64,000 bases of DNA from Albibacterium bauzanense (GTDB lineage: Bacteria; Bacteroidota; Bacteroidia; Sphingobacteriales; Sphingobacteriaceae): assembly GCF_004339765.1 (NCBI RefSeq), contig NZ_SMGO01000003.1, forward strand, positions 248,001 to 312,000, in the 5' to 3' direction. Both the position numbers and the translations under genes were made by a program. The notes below the pieces were generated by a model. The model searched no databases and was not told the DNA's origin. It saw nothing but the letters and a program-made list of their open reading frames with translations. Of the stretch, positions 7,989 through 16,461 are shown piece by piece (the first letter of the stretch is position 1; each line of letters opens with the position of its first letter).

Positions 7989-10748
7989 ATGACAAAAAAT
8001 ATATTAATCTTTTTTGTTCTCCTTTCAAGTATGGCTTTTGCACAAGAAGCGCCAAAAACAGATATTAATGAAATTATATCCTCTGTTAATACTTTGAATG
8101 ATAGCCTTGCCATAGAGAAGCTATACTTACAAACAGACAAACCTTCTTATTTCAGCGGAGATACTTTATGGTTTAAGGCATATTTATTTAATGCATCATC
8201 TTTTAATGCCAGTACTAAAAGCGGGATCATGTATGTTGAAATTGCGAATGATAGCAATAGAGTAGTAACCCGAATTATGCTGCCAGTTTTTAACGGTCTT
8301 GCCTCTGGTCAGATTGCTCTAAATGAGCAGGAAATACCCCAGGGTGGTTACACCTTAAGAGCCTATACCAATTGGATGCGAAACTTTGGAGAAGATTATA
8401 TAGTCAAGAAACCTATTTATATTGGTAATGCGAATGACAAGGATTGGTTAGTAAATTATAGTATTCAACCTTTAACCAATACCGAGCAAGGAAAGATGCA
8501 GCTTTCTCTAGAGCTTGATCGGATTGATAAGAGTCCTCTGGGTTTAAGAGAACTGCAGGTACAAATTGCAGATGAGAAGAAAACATGGTTCAAGAATAAT
8601 TTAGAAACCAATATTGATGGTTTATTAACGCTAGATTTCGAGCTTCCTCAGCAGGTTAATTCAAAAAACTTGACCTTAAACCTGCAGGATTTACGAAAGA
8701 ATGAGGGCAATCGTAAGCTGTCAATACCCATTTCATTAAATCGTCCGGAGTTTATTGATTTGCAGTTTATGCCTGAAGGTGGTAACCTGGTTGCTGGTCT
8801 TCCCGCACATATAGCTTTTAAAGCAATCAATGAAGATGGCTTGGGAACTGATGTATCTGGAAAAATATTCAATAGTAGCTTGCAAGAAGTTGCTGAATTT
8901 CAATCTACACATAGAGGTATCGGTACTTTTAATTTTACTCCTCTAGAAAGTGAAGTATATTCAGCCAGAATAGAATTACCTAATGGCTTGTATAACAGTT
9001 ATCCCTTACCTACAACAAAAAGCACAGGCATTACGATGGCTGTTAACAATTCGTTTCAAAGCGATTCATGTGAACTTATCATTCATGCAACACCCAATAC
9101 GGTAACCGGTCCTTATTTCTTAGTTGGTCAAGCAAGAGGTATAGCTCTTTATGGCGCTTCTTTCAATCTAGGTAAAGATTCTTTAAAGTTAAAGATCAGT
9201 AAAGATATATTTCCAAGTGGGATTACTAAGTTCACATTAATCGGACCTGACAATAATGTGCTGAACGAACGGATTATATTTATTGACCACGATGACAATC
9301 TACGTATTCAACTTACTAGTAATCAAACATCCTATCAATTAAGAGATAGTGTTTCCTTAGCTATTGAAGTAACAGATAAAAACGGGATGCCTGTACAGGG
9401 AAGCTTTTCTCTTGCAGTAACTGATGATGGCCAGGTGAAAACAGATAGCCTTACTAACGGCTCTATCATCAGTCAAATACTATTAACTGCCGACTTAAAA
9501 GGAACTGTTGAAGACCCAGGATATTATTCACAATCTGCAAAAGACTCTAAGAAATGGCAAGATCTGGACCAACTGCTTCTAGCACAAGGATGGGTATCCT
9601 ATGATTGGGATAAGGTATTCAAAGAAGGCCCTGTTCTTCCTTATGCTGCCGAACCAGAATTTTTAATAAAAGGGAAGGTTGTCAATATGTTTAACAAACC
9701 GGTTGCTAACTCAGGTATTGTGTTATTGTCAAAGAAGCCTTTTTTAACATTGGATACCATCACAAACGAACAAGGTCTTTTTATTTTTAAGGATATCCAG
9801 CCAGTAGACACAGCGGTTTTCTTTATTCAAGCCAGAAATAAAAATGGTAAAAGTTCGAATGTTGGAATAGAAATGGAAGAATTTTCCGCTCCTGACTTTA
9901 CTCCTTTGAACAAACGTATGGTCCCTTGGTATGTCAATACGGATACTGTTAAATTACTGTCTGTAAATAAGCAAATTCAACTTGAAAAAGACCAGGAAGA
10001 GGCAACGTCAGGCACTTTGCTTAAAGCAGTGGTTATTGAAGGAAGGAAAGTAATCAAAGATTCCAAAAATCTAAACGGTCCCGGAGGAGCGGATGTGGTT
10101 ATTGATGAAGAAGTATTGGAAAAAGTAGGCAGGATGACCTTAGGCGATCTGCTTTATAAAAACATTGAAGGCTTTGGTGTAAGAACCAATAGTTCCGGAG
10201 AACGTTATTATACAGTATATACTAAATTCGTTCACCTCATTATAGATGGTACAGATACTGAATTCTTTATGTCCGACTCTGCATCACAATATGAATACTT
10301 CAAAGATTATTTTGATTATTACGATGCTGAAGAAATTAAAGGGATAGAAGTGATGACAAGCACGAGAAATGCCCTTGCGTATGTTCAAAGATTTCTTAAT
10401 CCTTTAGCGAAAATAACTGATCATATCTTTATCGAAGTAACAACACGCTCGGGACACGGACCTTTCTTAAAGAAAAGTATAGGAACTTACTTATTCAAAC
10501 CCATGGCTTTTACCCTGCCGAGAGAATTCTATTCCCCTAAATATAAAGCTAGCAGCACAGTTGATATGACGGATATACGCTCAACTATTTACTGGGAGCC
10601 ATTTATCACCACAGATAAAGATGGCAAAGCGACCGTGTCATTTTATACTGCCGATAACCCTGGTAGTTATTCGATAATAATAGAGGGCAGTGATATGCAA
10701 GGAAACTTGGGAAGCACAAGAAGTAATATTAAGTTAAAGAATAAATAA
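7989..10748 (+). CDS. secreted MG2/alpha-2-macroglobulin-like protein with TonB-plug-like domain
   Basis: The 919 residues begin with a clear signal peptide (cleavage after MAFA, near residue 18). An MG2-type beta domain follows, with the Bacteroidota motif LYLQTDKPSYFSGDTLWFKA. More macroglobulin-like beta domains come next, then a carboxypeptidase-regulatory-like domain (about 555-630), a plug-like segment (about 680-800, with a GDLLYKNIEG motif and a VEGRK-type entry), and a final macroglobulin-like domain ending in GSTRSNIKLK. No outer-membrane beta-barrel is present, so it is not itself a TonB receptor. Such proteins are common in this phylum and their function is not established. It is flanked by its own promoter and divergent from nrdBA. 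Confidence 0.7.
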   Translation: MTKNILIFFVLLSSMAFAQEAPKTDINEIISSVNTLNDSLAIEKLYLQTDKPSYFSGDTLWFKAYLFNASSFNASTKSGIMYVEIANDSNRVVTRIMLPVFNGLASGQIALNEQEIPQGGYTLRAYTNWMRNFGEDYIVKKPIYIGNANDKDWLVNYSIQPLTNTEQGKMQLSLELDRIDKSPLGLRELQVQIADEKKTWFKNNLETNIDGLLTLDFELPQQVNSKNLTLNLQDLRKNEGNRKLSIPISLNRPEFIDLQFMPEGGNLVAGLPAHIAFKAINEDGLGTDVSGKIFNSSLQEVAEFQSTHRGIGTFNFTPLESEVYSARIELPNGLYNSYPLPTTKSTGITMAVNNSFQSDSCELIIHATPNTVTGPYFLVGQARGIALYGASFNLGKDSLKLKISKDIFPSGITKFTLIGPDNNVLNERIIFIDHDDNLRIQLTSNQTSYQLRDSVSLAIEVTDKNGMPVQGSFSLAVTDDGQVKTDSLTNGSIISQILLTADLKGTVEDPGYYSQSAKDSKKWQDLDQLLLAQGWVSYDWDKVFKEGPVLPYAAEPEFLIKGKVVNMFNKPVANSGIVLLSKKPFLTLDTITNEQGLFIFKDIQPVDTAVFFIQARNKNGKSSNVGIEMEEFSAPDFTPLNKRMVPWYVNTDTVKLLSVNKQIQLEKDQEEATSGTLLKAVVIEGRKVIKDSKNLNGPGGADVVIDEEVLEKVGRMTLGDLLYKNIEGFGVRTNSSGERYYTVYTKFVHLIIDGTDTEFFMSDSASQYEYFKDYFDYYDAEEIKGIEVMTSTRNALAYVQRFLNPLAKITDHIFIEVTTRSGHGPFLKKSIGTYLFKPMAFTLPREFYSPKYKASSTVDMTDIRSTIYWEPFITTDKDGKATVSFYTADNPGSYSIIIEGSDMQGNLGSTRSNIKLKNK

Positions 10749-10910
10749 TCCCCCACATTTATTCTCAAGAAAAGCTTTTATTCTAACAAGAGGCTTTGGT
10801 ATGCAAATGATTTCCAAAAAATAAAACTTTTTTTAACCAGGATAGGTTAATTATTTAACGCATAAGTAGATTATGTAAAAAAATAAAATCATTGAATTAA
10901 AACTAAAATT

Positions 10911-11069
10911 ATGGCTCAAATAGATGTAGAACCCAAGAAAAAAAGCAATTGGTGGATATGGCTGATAGTAATTGTAGTAATATTACTTATATGGCTTTTC
11001 TTACGAGGTGGTAATGATATGAATAATACCACTCCAACGACAACAGACTCAATAGCTATGACTCAATAA
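10911..11069 (+). CDS. small single-pass membrane protein, 52 aa
   Basis: Starting at ATG 10911, the frame encodes 52 residues: a short basic N-terminus (EPKKKSNWW), one very hydrophobic segment of about 17 residues rich in Ile/Val/Leu, and a Thr-rich polar tail. The start has the A-rich context AAAATT-ATG typical of this genome. It stands 50 nt before the PRC-barrel gene on the same strand and is probably co-transcribed with it. Similar small proteins often precede stress-associated PRC-barrel genes in this group (inference). Function unknown. Confidence 0.6.
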   Translation: MAQIDVEPKKKSNWWIWLIVIVVILLIWLFLRGGNDMNNTTPTTTDSIAMTQ

Positions 11070-11119
11070 GTTAGTTGAATTATTGTTACCATTTAAAATG
11101 AACATTTAATAATAATATT

Positions 11120-11749
11120 ATGGATAATACAAGATCAAATCATTTAGAAGAACTAAGAGGAAGCGATTATAAAATCGCAGAAGGCGCGCCAGATATTCAG
11201 GGTTGGAGAATAGTAGATTATACAGGCGAAAAAGTAGGTAAAGTACGAGATATGCTATTCGATAAAATAGCTCAAAAAGTCAGGTATATTATTACGCATT
11301 TAAATGATTCAGACTCAGCTTTAGGCAATCGTGATGTATTGATTCCTATTGGGAAAGCACAATTAAATACGAGCACCGAAGAAGTCGTAATCTCAGATTT
11401 AACACTAGCACAATTATCAAATTTACCGACTTATACCGGGGATGAAATTACTCCTGAACAAGAGTATGCAATTCGTAATACATTCTTAGGCACAATTGCT
11501 GGAGGAGTTACATCAGGAATAGCAGATTATAATCGAGATACTTTCTATGATAATAAGGATTTTGACGAAGATCGTTTTTATAACAGGGGTGATTATGCAG
11601 ATAGAACAGCAGGTATAAATACAACTTCTGATCTAAAGGAAACAAGCAATCTGGATGAAGACGAAGATTCGGATATTACAGAAGATGTAAGACGAAGAAA
11701 CGATGAACTATTTGATAATGGCAGTATCGATAATCCTAACAAAGTATAA
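11120..11749 (+). CDS. PRC-barrel domain protein
   Basis: The protein has 209 residues. Residues of about 15-95 match a PRC-barrel: DIQGWRIVDYTGEKVGKVRDMLFDK with a following strand pattern KVRYIITHL and DVLIPIGKAQL. The remainder is polar and acidic, with DNKDFDEDRFYN and a highly charged C-terminal tail, and is probably disordered. There is no signal peptide, so it is cytosolic. PRC-barrels occur in RimM and photosynthetic reaction-centre H subunits. Free-standing versions in soil bacteria are usually linked to envelope or stress responses, but the role here is unknown. It follows the 52-residue membrane protein. Confidence 0.75.
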   Translation: MDNTRSNHLEELRGSDYKIAEGAPDIQGWRIVDYTGEKVGKVRDMLFDKIAQKVRYIITHLNDSDSALGNRDVLIPIGKAQLNTSTEEVVISDLTLAQLSNLPTYTGDEITPEQEYAIRNTFLGTIAGGVTSGIADYNRDTFYDNKDFDEDRFYNRGDYADRTAGINTTSDLKETSNLDEDEDSDITEDVRRRNDELFDNGSIDNPNKV

Positions 11750-11771
11750 AAAAATAGAGTGTTGAATCAAC

Positions 11772-12284
11772 TTAATCACCGTTCAATAAATTTTTAAATA
11801 GCTTCAAAATTTGTTGAGTATAACATTCTTGTATACTGAAAGAGTCATCCTTCACTGCCTCTATATAACCTTCTAATACAATCTCCCGATCCTTGGCGAT
11901 AGCATAATACGCATAAGGGTTTTTAAATTCATGATCAGGAATTTGTTGAGTAAAACCAGTAATAGCAATTGCATATTTACTTAAGAAAAGTTTATTAGCA
12001 CCCAAAGCCATTTGACAAGCTACTTGAGAATTAACAAATTCATTGTGCTCGCCATAAATAGGTTCAACATCAAGAATCCTGGTTTTTTGTCCGCCCTGAT
12101 AAACTGTGATTCCTCCTTGAAAAAACATGGTGGCACCTTCAGCCAAAGAAAAAGCAGTTTGTAAACAGCCTGATGTAACACTTTCGGCCACCGATAACGT
12201 AGCCTTCGATTTAATCAAAAATGAAGCAATACTTTGCAAATCATTTTTATCATAGAGTGATTTCTCTGCGTTTTTCTTAGCCAT
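11772..12284 (-). CDS. CinA C-terminal domain (PncC-like) family protein, divergent
   Basis: The 170 residues match the CinA/PncC nicotinamide-nucleotide amidase fold: LSVAESVTSGCL corresponds to the usual AESCTGG motif, and FQGGITVYQGGQKTRIL to the following GGVVTYSNEAK segment. The motif after TGF lacks the usual GPxGG loop (TGFTQQIPDHEF), so amidase activity is uncertain. Its ATG overlaps the end of the upstream SDR gene by 8 nt (ATGGCTAA), indicating translational coupling. It could be a degenerate amidase or a stress protein of unknown activity. Confidence 0.7.
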   Translation of the reverse strand: MAKKNAEKSLYDKNDLQSIASFLIKSKATLSVAESVTSGCLQTAFSLAEGATMFFQGGITVYQGGQKTRILDVEPIYGEHNEFVNSQVACQMALGANKLFLSKYAIAITGFTQQIPDHEFKNPYAYYAIAKDREIVLEGYIEAVKDDSFSIQECYTQQILKLFKNLLNGD

Positions 12285-13128
12285 TTACTATTTCTCCTCC
12301 ATTTGGATGAATAATCTGACCGGTCATATAACTTGCATCTTCAGATGCCAAAAACACATAAGATGGGGCAACTTCATTGGGCTGACCAGGACGGCCCATA
12401 GGAACATCTTTTCCAAATTCTGCAACCTTCTCTTCACTAAAACTTGCAGGAATCAGAGGTGTCCAAATCGGGCCAGATGCTACTCCATTTACACGAATAT
12501 TCTTTTTTGCAAGATTATTAGCTAAAGAACGCGTAAATCCTACAATTGCGCCTTTAGTTGATGCATAATCAATTAAATGAGCACTGCCGCGATAAGCTGT
12601 TACAGAAGTGGTATTAATAATTGCGGATCCTTCTTTTAAATAAGGCAAGGCAGCTCTTGTTAAATAAAAATAAGCGAATATGTTTGTTTGAAATGTTTTT
12701 TGAAGTTGTTCATTACTAATATCTAACAAAGATTCTTGAGAATATTGGACAGCTGCATTGTTAACTACAATATCCAACTTCCCAAATACGTCAATCGTTT
12801 TGGAAACAATTAATTCACAGTGTTTATCATCTCTAATATCTCCAGCTATCAATAAACAGTTTCCTCCCGCCTCCTTTATTAATTTCTCAGTATCTTCTGC
12901 ATCTCTTTTCTCGTTCAGATAGGTAATACAAACTTTTGCGCCCTCTTTTACAAAAGCTAGAGCAACAGCTCTTCCTATTCCACTATCACCGCCAGAGATA
13001 ATAGCTACTTTACCTTCTAATTTTCTCTTCTGAGCATTATCTGCTTTAGATTCAGGCTTTGGACTCATCTTAAATTGATCGCCTGGTTGCTTGTCTTGTT
13101 TCTGAGCTTTAGGTGCTTGATCTTTCAT
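12277..13128 (-). CDS. SDR family oxidoreductase (YhdF/YdaD general-stress type)
   Basis: This 283-residue classical short-chain dehydrogenase has a charged 40-residue N-terminal extension (Lys/Gln/Pro-rich), the nucleotide-binding motif SGGDSGIGRA, NNAA at the core strand, and the catalytic Ser (TTS) and YASTK tetrad. The C-terminal GQIIHPNGGEIVNG end is typical of the subgroup often found with general-stress genes in Bacilli and Bacteroidota. Its physiological substrate is not known. It forms an overlapping pair with the CinA-like gene and diverges from lpdA. Confidence 0.85.
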   Translation of the reverse strand: MKDQAPKAQKQDKQPGDQFKMSPKPESKADNAQKRKLEGKVAIISGGDSGIGRAVALAFVKEGAKVCITYLNEKRDAEDTEKLIKEAGGNCLLIAGDIRDDKHCELIVSKTIDVFGKLDIVVNNAAVQYSQESLLDISNEQLQKTFQTNIFAYFYLTRAALPYLKEGSAIINTTSVTAYRGSAHLIDYASTKGAIVGFTRSLANNLAKKNIRVNGVASGPIWTPLIPASFSEEKVAEFGKDVPMGRPGQPNEVAPSYVFLASEDASYMTGQIIHPNGGEIVNG

Positions 13129-13230
13129 AAGGTATCATTGTTTGTCAATGAAATAACACATCCTCAGATTTCTTGTTTTAATAATAGTATTATAAACTAA
13201 CTTCGATGAGCCAATGAGGCTGGTTTGCTA

Positions 13231-13271
13231 TATAGGATATCCTATAAAAAGTAAAAAATTATGTAAGTTTG
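13231..13271 (+). promoter_or_regulatory. lpdA promoter region: perfect palindrome in front of a -7 element
   Basis: TATAGGATATCCTATA (13231-13246) is a perfect 16-bp palindrome. An exact -7 element TAAGTTTG lies at 13264-13271, 17 nt further on. No TTG stands where the -33 element should be, because the palindrome occupies that place. It looks like a regulator site controlling lpdA, 74 nt before its start. Confidence 0.45.
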
Positions 13272-13320
13272 CATCTGAAACAACATTATTAAGAAAATCT
13301 TTATACGTTAATATCAAAGC

Positions 13321-14709
13321 ATGAATTACGACATTATTGTTATAGGAAGCGGCCCCGGAGGCTATGTTGCTGCTATCAGAGCTTCTCAATTAGGCTTCAA
13401 GACGGCTATTGTAGAACGTGAATCACTTGGTGGGATTTGTCTCAACTGGGGTTGTATTCCTACAAAAGCATTATTAAAAAGTGCTCAAGTATTTGAGTAC
13501 CTTAACCATGCCGAAGACTATGGGATTAAAGTAAATGGCGGAGAGGCAGATTTCCCTGCTATTGTTAAAAGAAGCCGTGGAGTAGCCGATGGAATGAGTA
13601 AAGGGATTCAATTCTTAATGAAGAAAAATAAGATTGATGTTATTCTAGGAACAGCTACTATTAAAAAAGGTGGTAAAATTGCTGTTAAAGATGCAGATGG
13701 TTCTACCAAAGAATACGCTGCCAAACATACAATCTTAGCTACTGGTGCACGTTCTCGCGAACTTCCTAATTTAAAACAAGATGGTAAGAACATCATCGGT
13801 TACCGTCAGGCTATGAGCCTTGAAAAACAACCTGAATCTATTGTAGTTGTTGGCTCTGGTGCAATTGGTGTTGAATTCGCATATTTCTACAATGCAATTG
13901 GAACGAAGGTTACGATTGTAGAATTCCTGGATAGAATTGTTCCGGTTGAAGATGAAGAAGTTTCTAAGCAATTAGAAAGAAGCTTGAAAAAAGCTGGAAT
14001 AACTGTATTAACCAGCTCTGAAGTTACAGCAGTAACGAAATCAGGCTCGGTTAACAAAGTTTCTGTTAAAAACGCAAAAGGAACGCAAGAGCTGGAAGCA
14101 AGTGTTGTACTTTCTGCTGTAGGCATCACTCCTAATATTGAAAACATTGGCCTTGAAGAAGTAGGTGTTAAAACTGAAAGAGGACATGTTATTGTTGATG
14201 ATTTTTACAAAACAAATATCGAAGGTGTTTATGCTATCGGAGATATTGTAAAAGGACAAGCTTTAGCGCATGTTGCATCTGCAGAGGGAATTACTTGTGT
14301 TGAAAAGATTGCAGGTATGGATGTTAAAGCAATCGATTATGGCAATATACCAGGCTGTACATACTGTACACCAGAGATTGCTTCAGTAGGTTTAACTGAA
14401 AAGGCTGCTAAAGAGGCCGGTTACGAATTAAAGATTGGAAAATTCCCATTCTCTGCTTCAGGTAAAGCGAGTGCTGCTGGTGCAAAAGATGGTTTTGTAA
14501 AAATGATATACGATGCCAAATACGGTGAGCTTTTAGGAGCACATATGATTGGTGCTAATGTTACAGAAATGATAGCGGAAATCGTAGTTGCCCGTAAATT
14601 AGAGACTACCGGACACGAAATCTTAAAAGCTATCCATCCTCACCCAACTATGAGTGAAGCTATAATGGAAGCAACAGCTGATGCTTATGGTGAAGTAATT
14701 CACTTATAA
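13321..14709 (+). CDS. lpdA: dihydrolipoyl dehydrogenase (E3)
   Basis: The 462-residue FAD/NAD disulfide oxidoreductase reoxidises dihydrolipoamide in the 2-oxo-acid dehydrogenase and glycine-cleavage complexes. Seen: N-terminal GSGPGGYVAA (FAD), the redox pair Cys40 and Cys45 in GGICLNWGCIPTKALL, a second Rossmann motif VVGSGAIGVEFA for NAD, AIGDIV for the FAD pyrophosphate, and the C-terminal HPHPTMSE with the catalytic pair His441/Glu446. The length is typical. It stands alone, not with E1/E2 genes, so it probably serves several complexes. Confidence 0.96.
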   Translation: MNYDIIVIGSGPGGYVAAIRASQLGFKTAIVERESLGGICLNWGCIPTKALLKSAQVFEYLNHAEDYGIKVNGGEADFPAIVKRSRGVADGMSKGIQFLMKKNKIDVILGTATIKKGGKIAVKDADGSTKEYAAKHTILATGARSRELPNLKQDGKNIIGYRQAMSLEKQPESIVVVGSGAIGVEFAYFYNAIGTKVTIVEFLDRIVPVEDEEVSKQLERSLKKAGITVLTSSEVTAVTKSGSVNKVSVKNAKGTQELEASVVLSAVGITPNIENIGLEEVGVKTERGHVIVDDFYKTNIEGVYAIGDIVKGQALAHVASAEGITCVEKIAGMDVKAIDYGNIPGCTYCTPEIASVGLTEKAAKEAGYELKIGKFPFSASGKASAAGAKDGFVKMIYDAKYGELLGAHMIGANVTEMIAEIVVARKLETTGHEILKAIHPHPTMSEAIMEATADAYGEVIHL

Positions 14710-14748
14710 AATTAACAGCAGAGTGAGGCATATTCTTTCGCTCAGTAT

Positions 14749-14786
14749 AAAAAAAGGCCTTGGATTTGCATCCAAGGCCTTTTTTT
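14749..14786. terminator. bidirectional terminator after lpdA
   Basis: AAAAAAAGGCCTTGGAT and ATCCAAGGCCTTTTTTT form a perfect stem around the loop TTGC. It serves lpdA and the converging TIGR02757 gene. Confidence 0.92.
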
Positions 14787-14803
14787 ATACTTTTTAATTA
14801 TAT

Positions 14804-15664
14804 TTACATTTCCTTCTCTACTCCCAATCCAAATAAAGCAAAATCATATTTAACAGGATCCTTTGGATCTAAATGACGTAAGTTTTCAGTGAGTTCTATC
14901 GCTGTTAACCAATCAGTTTGCTTTCTTGATATTAAGCCTAATTTACGTGCAACACGATCTACATGAACATCACATGGACAAATCAATGCTGCAGAAGATA
15001 ACTTTGTCCAAATGCCAAAATCAACTCCCTTATCATCCTTTCGAACCATCCATCGCAAAAACATATTCAAGCGTTTGCAGGTTGATTTTTGTAATGGAGA
15101 GCTAACGTGCTTACGTGTACGCAGAGGATAGTCTTCTAAACTGAAGAAATAAGACCGAAAGTGATTTAATGCTTCTTCAATTATCACCGGCTCACGTCTT
15201 AAATCTTGCAAAAGACAAGCAGAAGAACTTAATTCAATACTTTCACCTACTGGAAGAAGATCCAAATACTCTTCTCTAAACTCTGACTGTTTTACCTTTG
15301 GAATAAAAGCTTCCTCCAAGGACGAATAATGACTATAATGATGCTTAAAGAAGCTTACAAAGTAAAGTAGATCAGTATCATTAAAAGTCCGATGCTTAAA
15401 TCCCAGCAACGACTTTAAATCTCCTTCCTGATGGTTTATAATGTAATCGTATGGACTTCCATCCATACGTTCAATAAGATCTGCACATTTATTTAAAATT
15501 GTCTTTCGCTGACCCCACGCTAACATAGCAGCAAAAAAACCTATGATTTCAATATCTTCCTTTTTGGTAAAACGATGCGGAACACTAATCGGATCCAATT
15601 CAATAAAATCAGGTTTATTGAATTGTTCTACCTTATCATCTAGGAAAGCTTTTAAATCAAACAT
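14804..15664 (-). CDS. TIGR02757 family protein (DUF2400)
   Basis: This 286-residue protein has the family signature AAMLAWGQRKTILNKC near residue 48 and a C-terminal half with LICPCDVHVDRVARKLGL, which resembles the helix-hairpin and Cys-containing parts of HhH-GPD DNA glycosylases. The family is widespread in Bacteroidota and has no assigned function. It lies 20 nt downstream of a HAD phosphatase and is probably co-transcribed with it. Confidence 0.85.
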   Translation of the reverse strand: MFDLKAFLDDKVEQFNKPDFIELDPISVPHRFTKKEDIEIIGFFAAMLAWGQRKTILNKCADLIERMDGSPYDYIINHQEGDLKSLLGFKHRTFNDTDLLYFVSFFKHHYSHYSSLEEAFIPKVKQSEFREEYLDLLPVGESIELSSSACLLQDLRREPVIIEEALNHFRSYFFSLEDYPLRTRKHVSSPLQKSTCKRLNMFLRWMVRKDDKGVDFGIWTKLSSAALICPCDVHVDRVARKLGLISRKQTDWLTAIELTENLRHLDPKDPVKYDFALFGLGVEKEM

Positions 15665-15684
15665 TTCAGGGCTATTCCAATCCT

Positions 15685-16299
15685 TTAAATCTCATCTACC
15701 CGTATCCAATCCATCCCTGCTGCTTCAGCAGCTTGAACACCTGGTATACCATCCTCAAAAACCACACAACTTTCTGGCTCTACACCTAAAAGTTCTGCTG
15801 CTTTTAAGAACGGGTCGGCATAGGGTTTCCCTTTGGGTGTTTCACCTGCACAGACTAATACTTCAATATAAGGCAAAATACCTAAAACAGTTAAGGTCTT
15901 TTGCACAGTACTTCTGCTACCACCAGACACTACTGCAATCCGGACTTTCCCAACATGTGCCAATAAGTGATCAACAACAAAAGGCATGGGTTCTGTTTTT
16001 TCAATAAACTCATTTACAAATACAGTAGATTTTTCTTTCCCAAAGACCTTAGGGTCTAAATTCGCAGCATATCTTCTATTGATTTCTTCAGCTACTTTAA
16101 CAGTTGGCAACCCTGCCAATTCATCAACGATATCGGGATCCAAATCAATCCCATATTTAGATGCTGCCTTTACATAAGCTGCTTTATGCAAAAACATATT
16201 ATTAGCTAAGGTTCCATCGCAATCGTATAAAAAGGCTTTATACTTCCCTTCCGTCTTTTGAGTTAATACGGCTAACTTATCAATCGTGTTATTTATCAT
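15685..16299 (-). CDS. HAD family phosphatase (beta-phosphoglucomutase-like)
   Basis: The protein has 204 residues. Motif I is YDCDGTLANN (nucleophile and acid/base Asp), the cap domain begins with HKAAYVKAASKYG, motif II is VVSGGSR, and motif III/IV is KPYADPFLKAA with VFEDGIPGVQAA. This arrangement is of the subfamily I cap type, as in beta-phosphoglucomutase and sugar-phosphate phosphatases. The substrate cannot be told. It is first in a two-gene operon with the TIGR02757 protein. Confidence 0.85.
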   Translation of the reverse strand: MINNTIDKLAVLTQKTEGKYKAFLYDCDGTLANNMFLHKAAYVKAASKYGIDLDPDIVDELAGLPTVKVAEEINRRYAANLDPKVFGKEKSTVFVNEFIEKTEPMPFVVDHLLAHVGKVRIAVVSGGSRSTVQKTLTVLGILPYIEVLVCAGETPKGKPYADPFLKAAELLGVEPESCVVFEDGIPGVQAAEAAGMDWIRVDEI

Positions 16300-16461
16300 C
16301 TCTTTATTTTAAATCATCAAATATACGGAATATTATCGACAGATTAGCTTCAAATAAACCCATAGATTTTATCTATACAATTTTATAATTATTTATCAAT
16401 CAGATACTAATAGAGCTTATATATCGCATTAGTTTACACCATATCTGACTAAAGATTCCCA

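Noticed and set aside
15543-16007. 154-codon plus-strand frame across two minus-strand genes
   Set aside because: It covers both the TIGR02757 and the HAD gene antisense, with Leu/Gln-rich low-information sequence and no start context.
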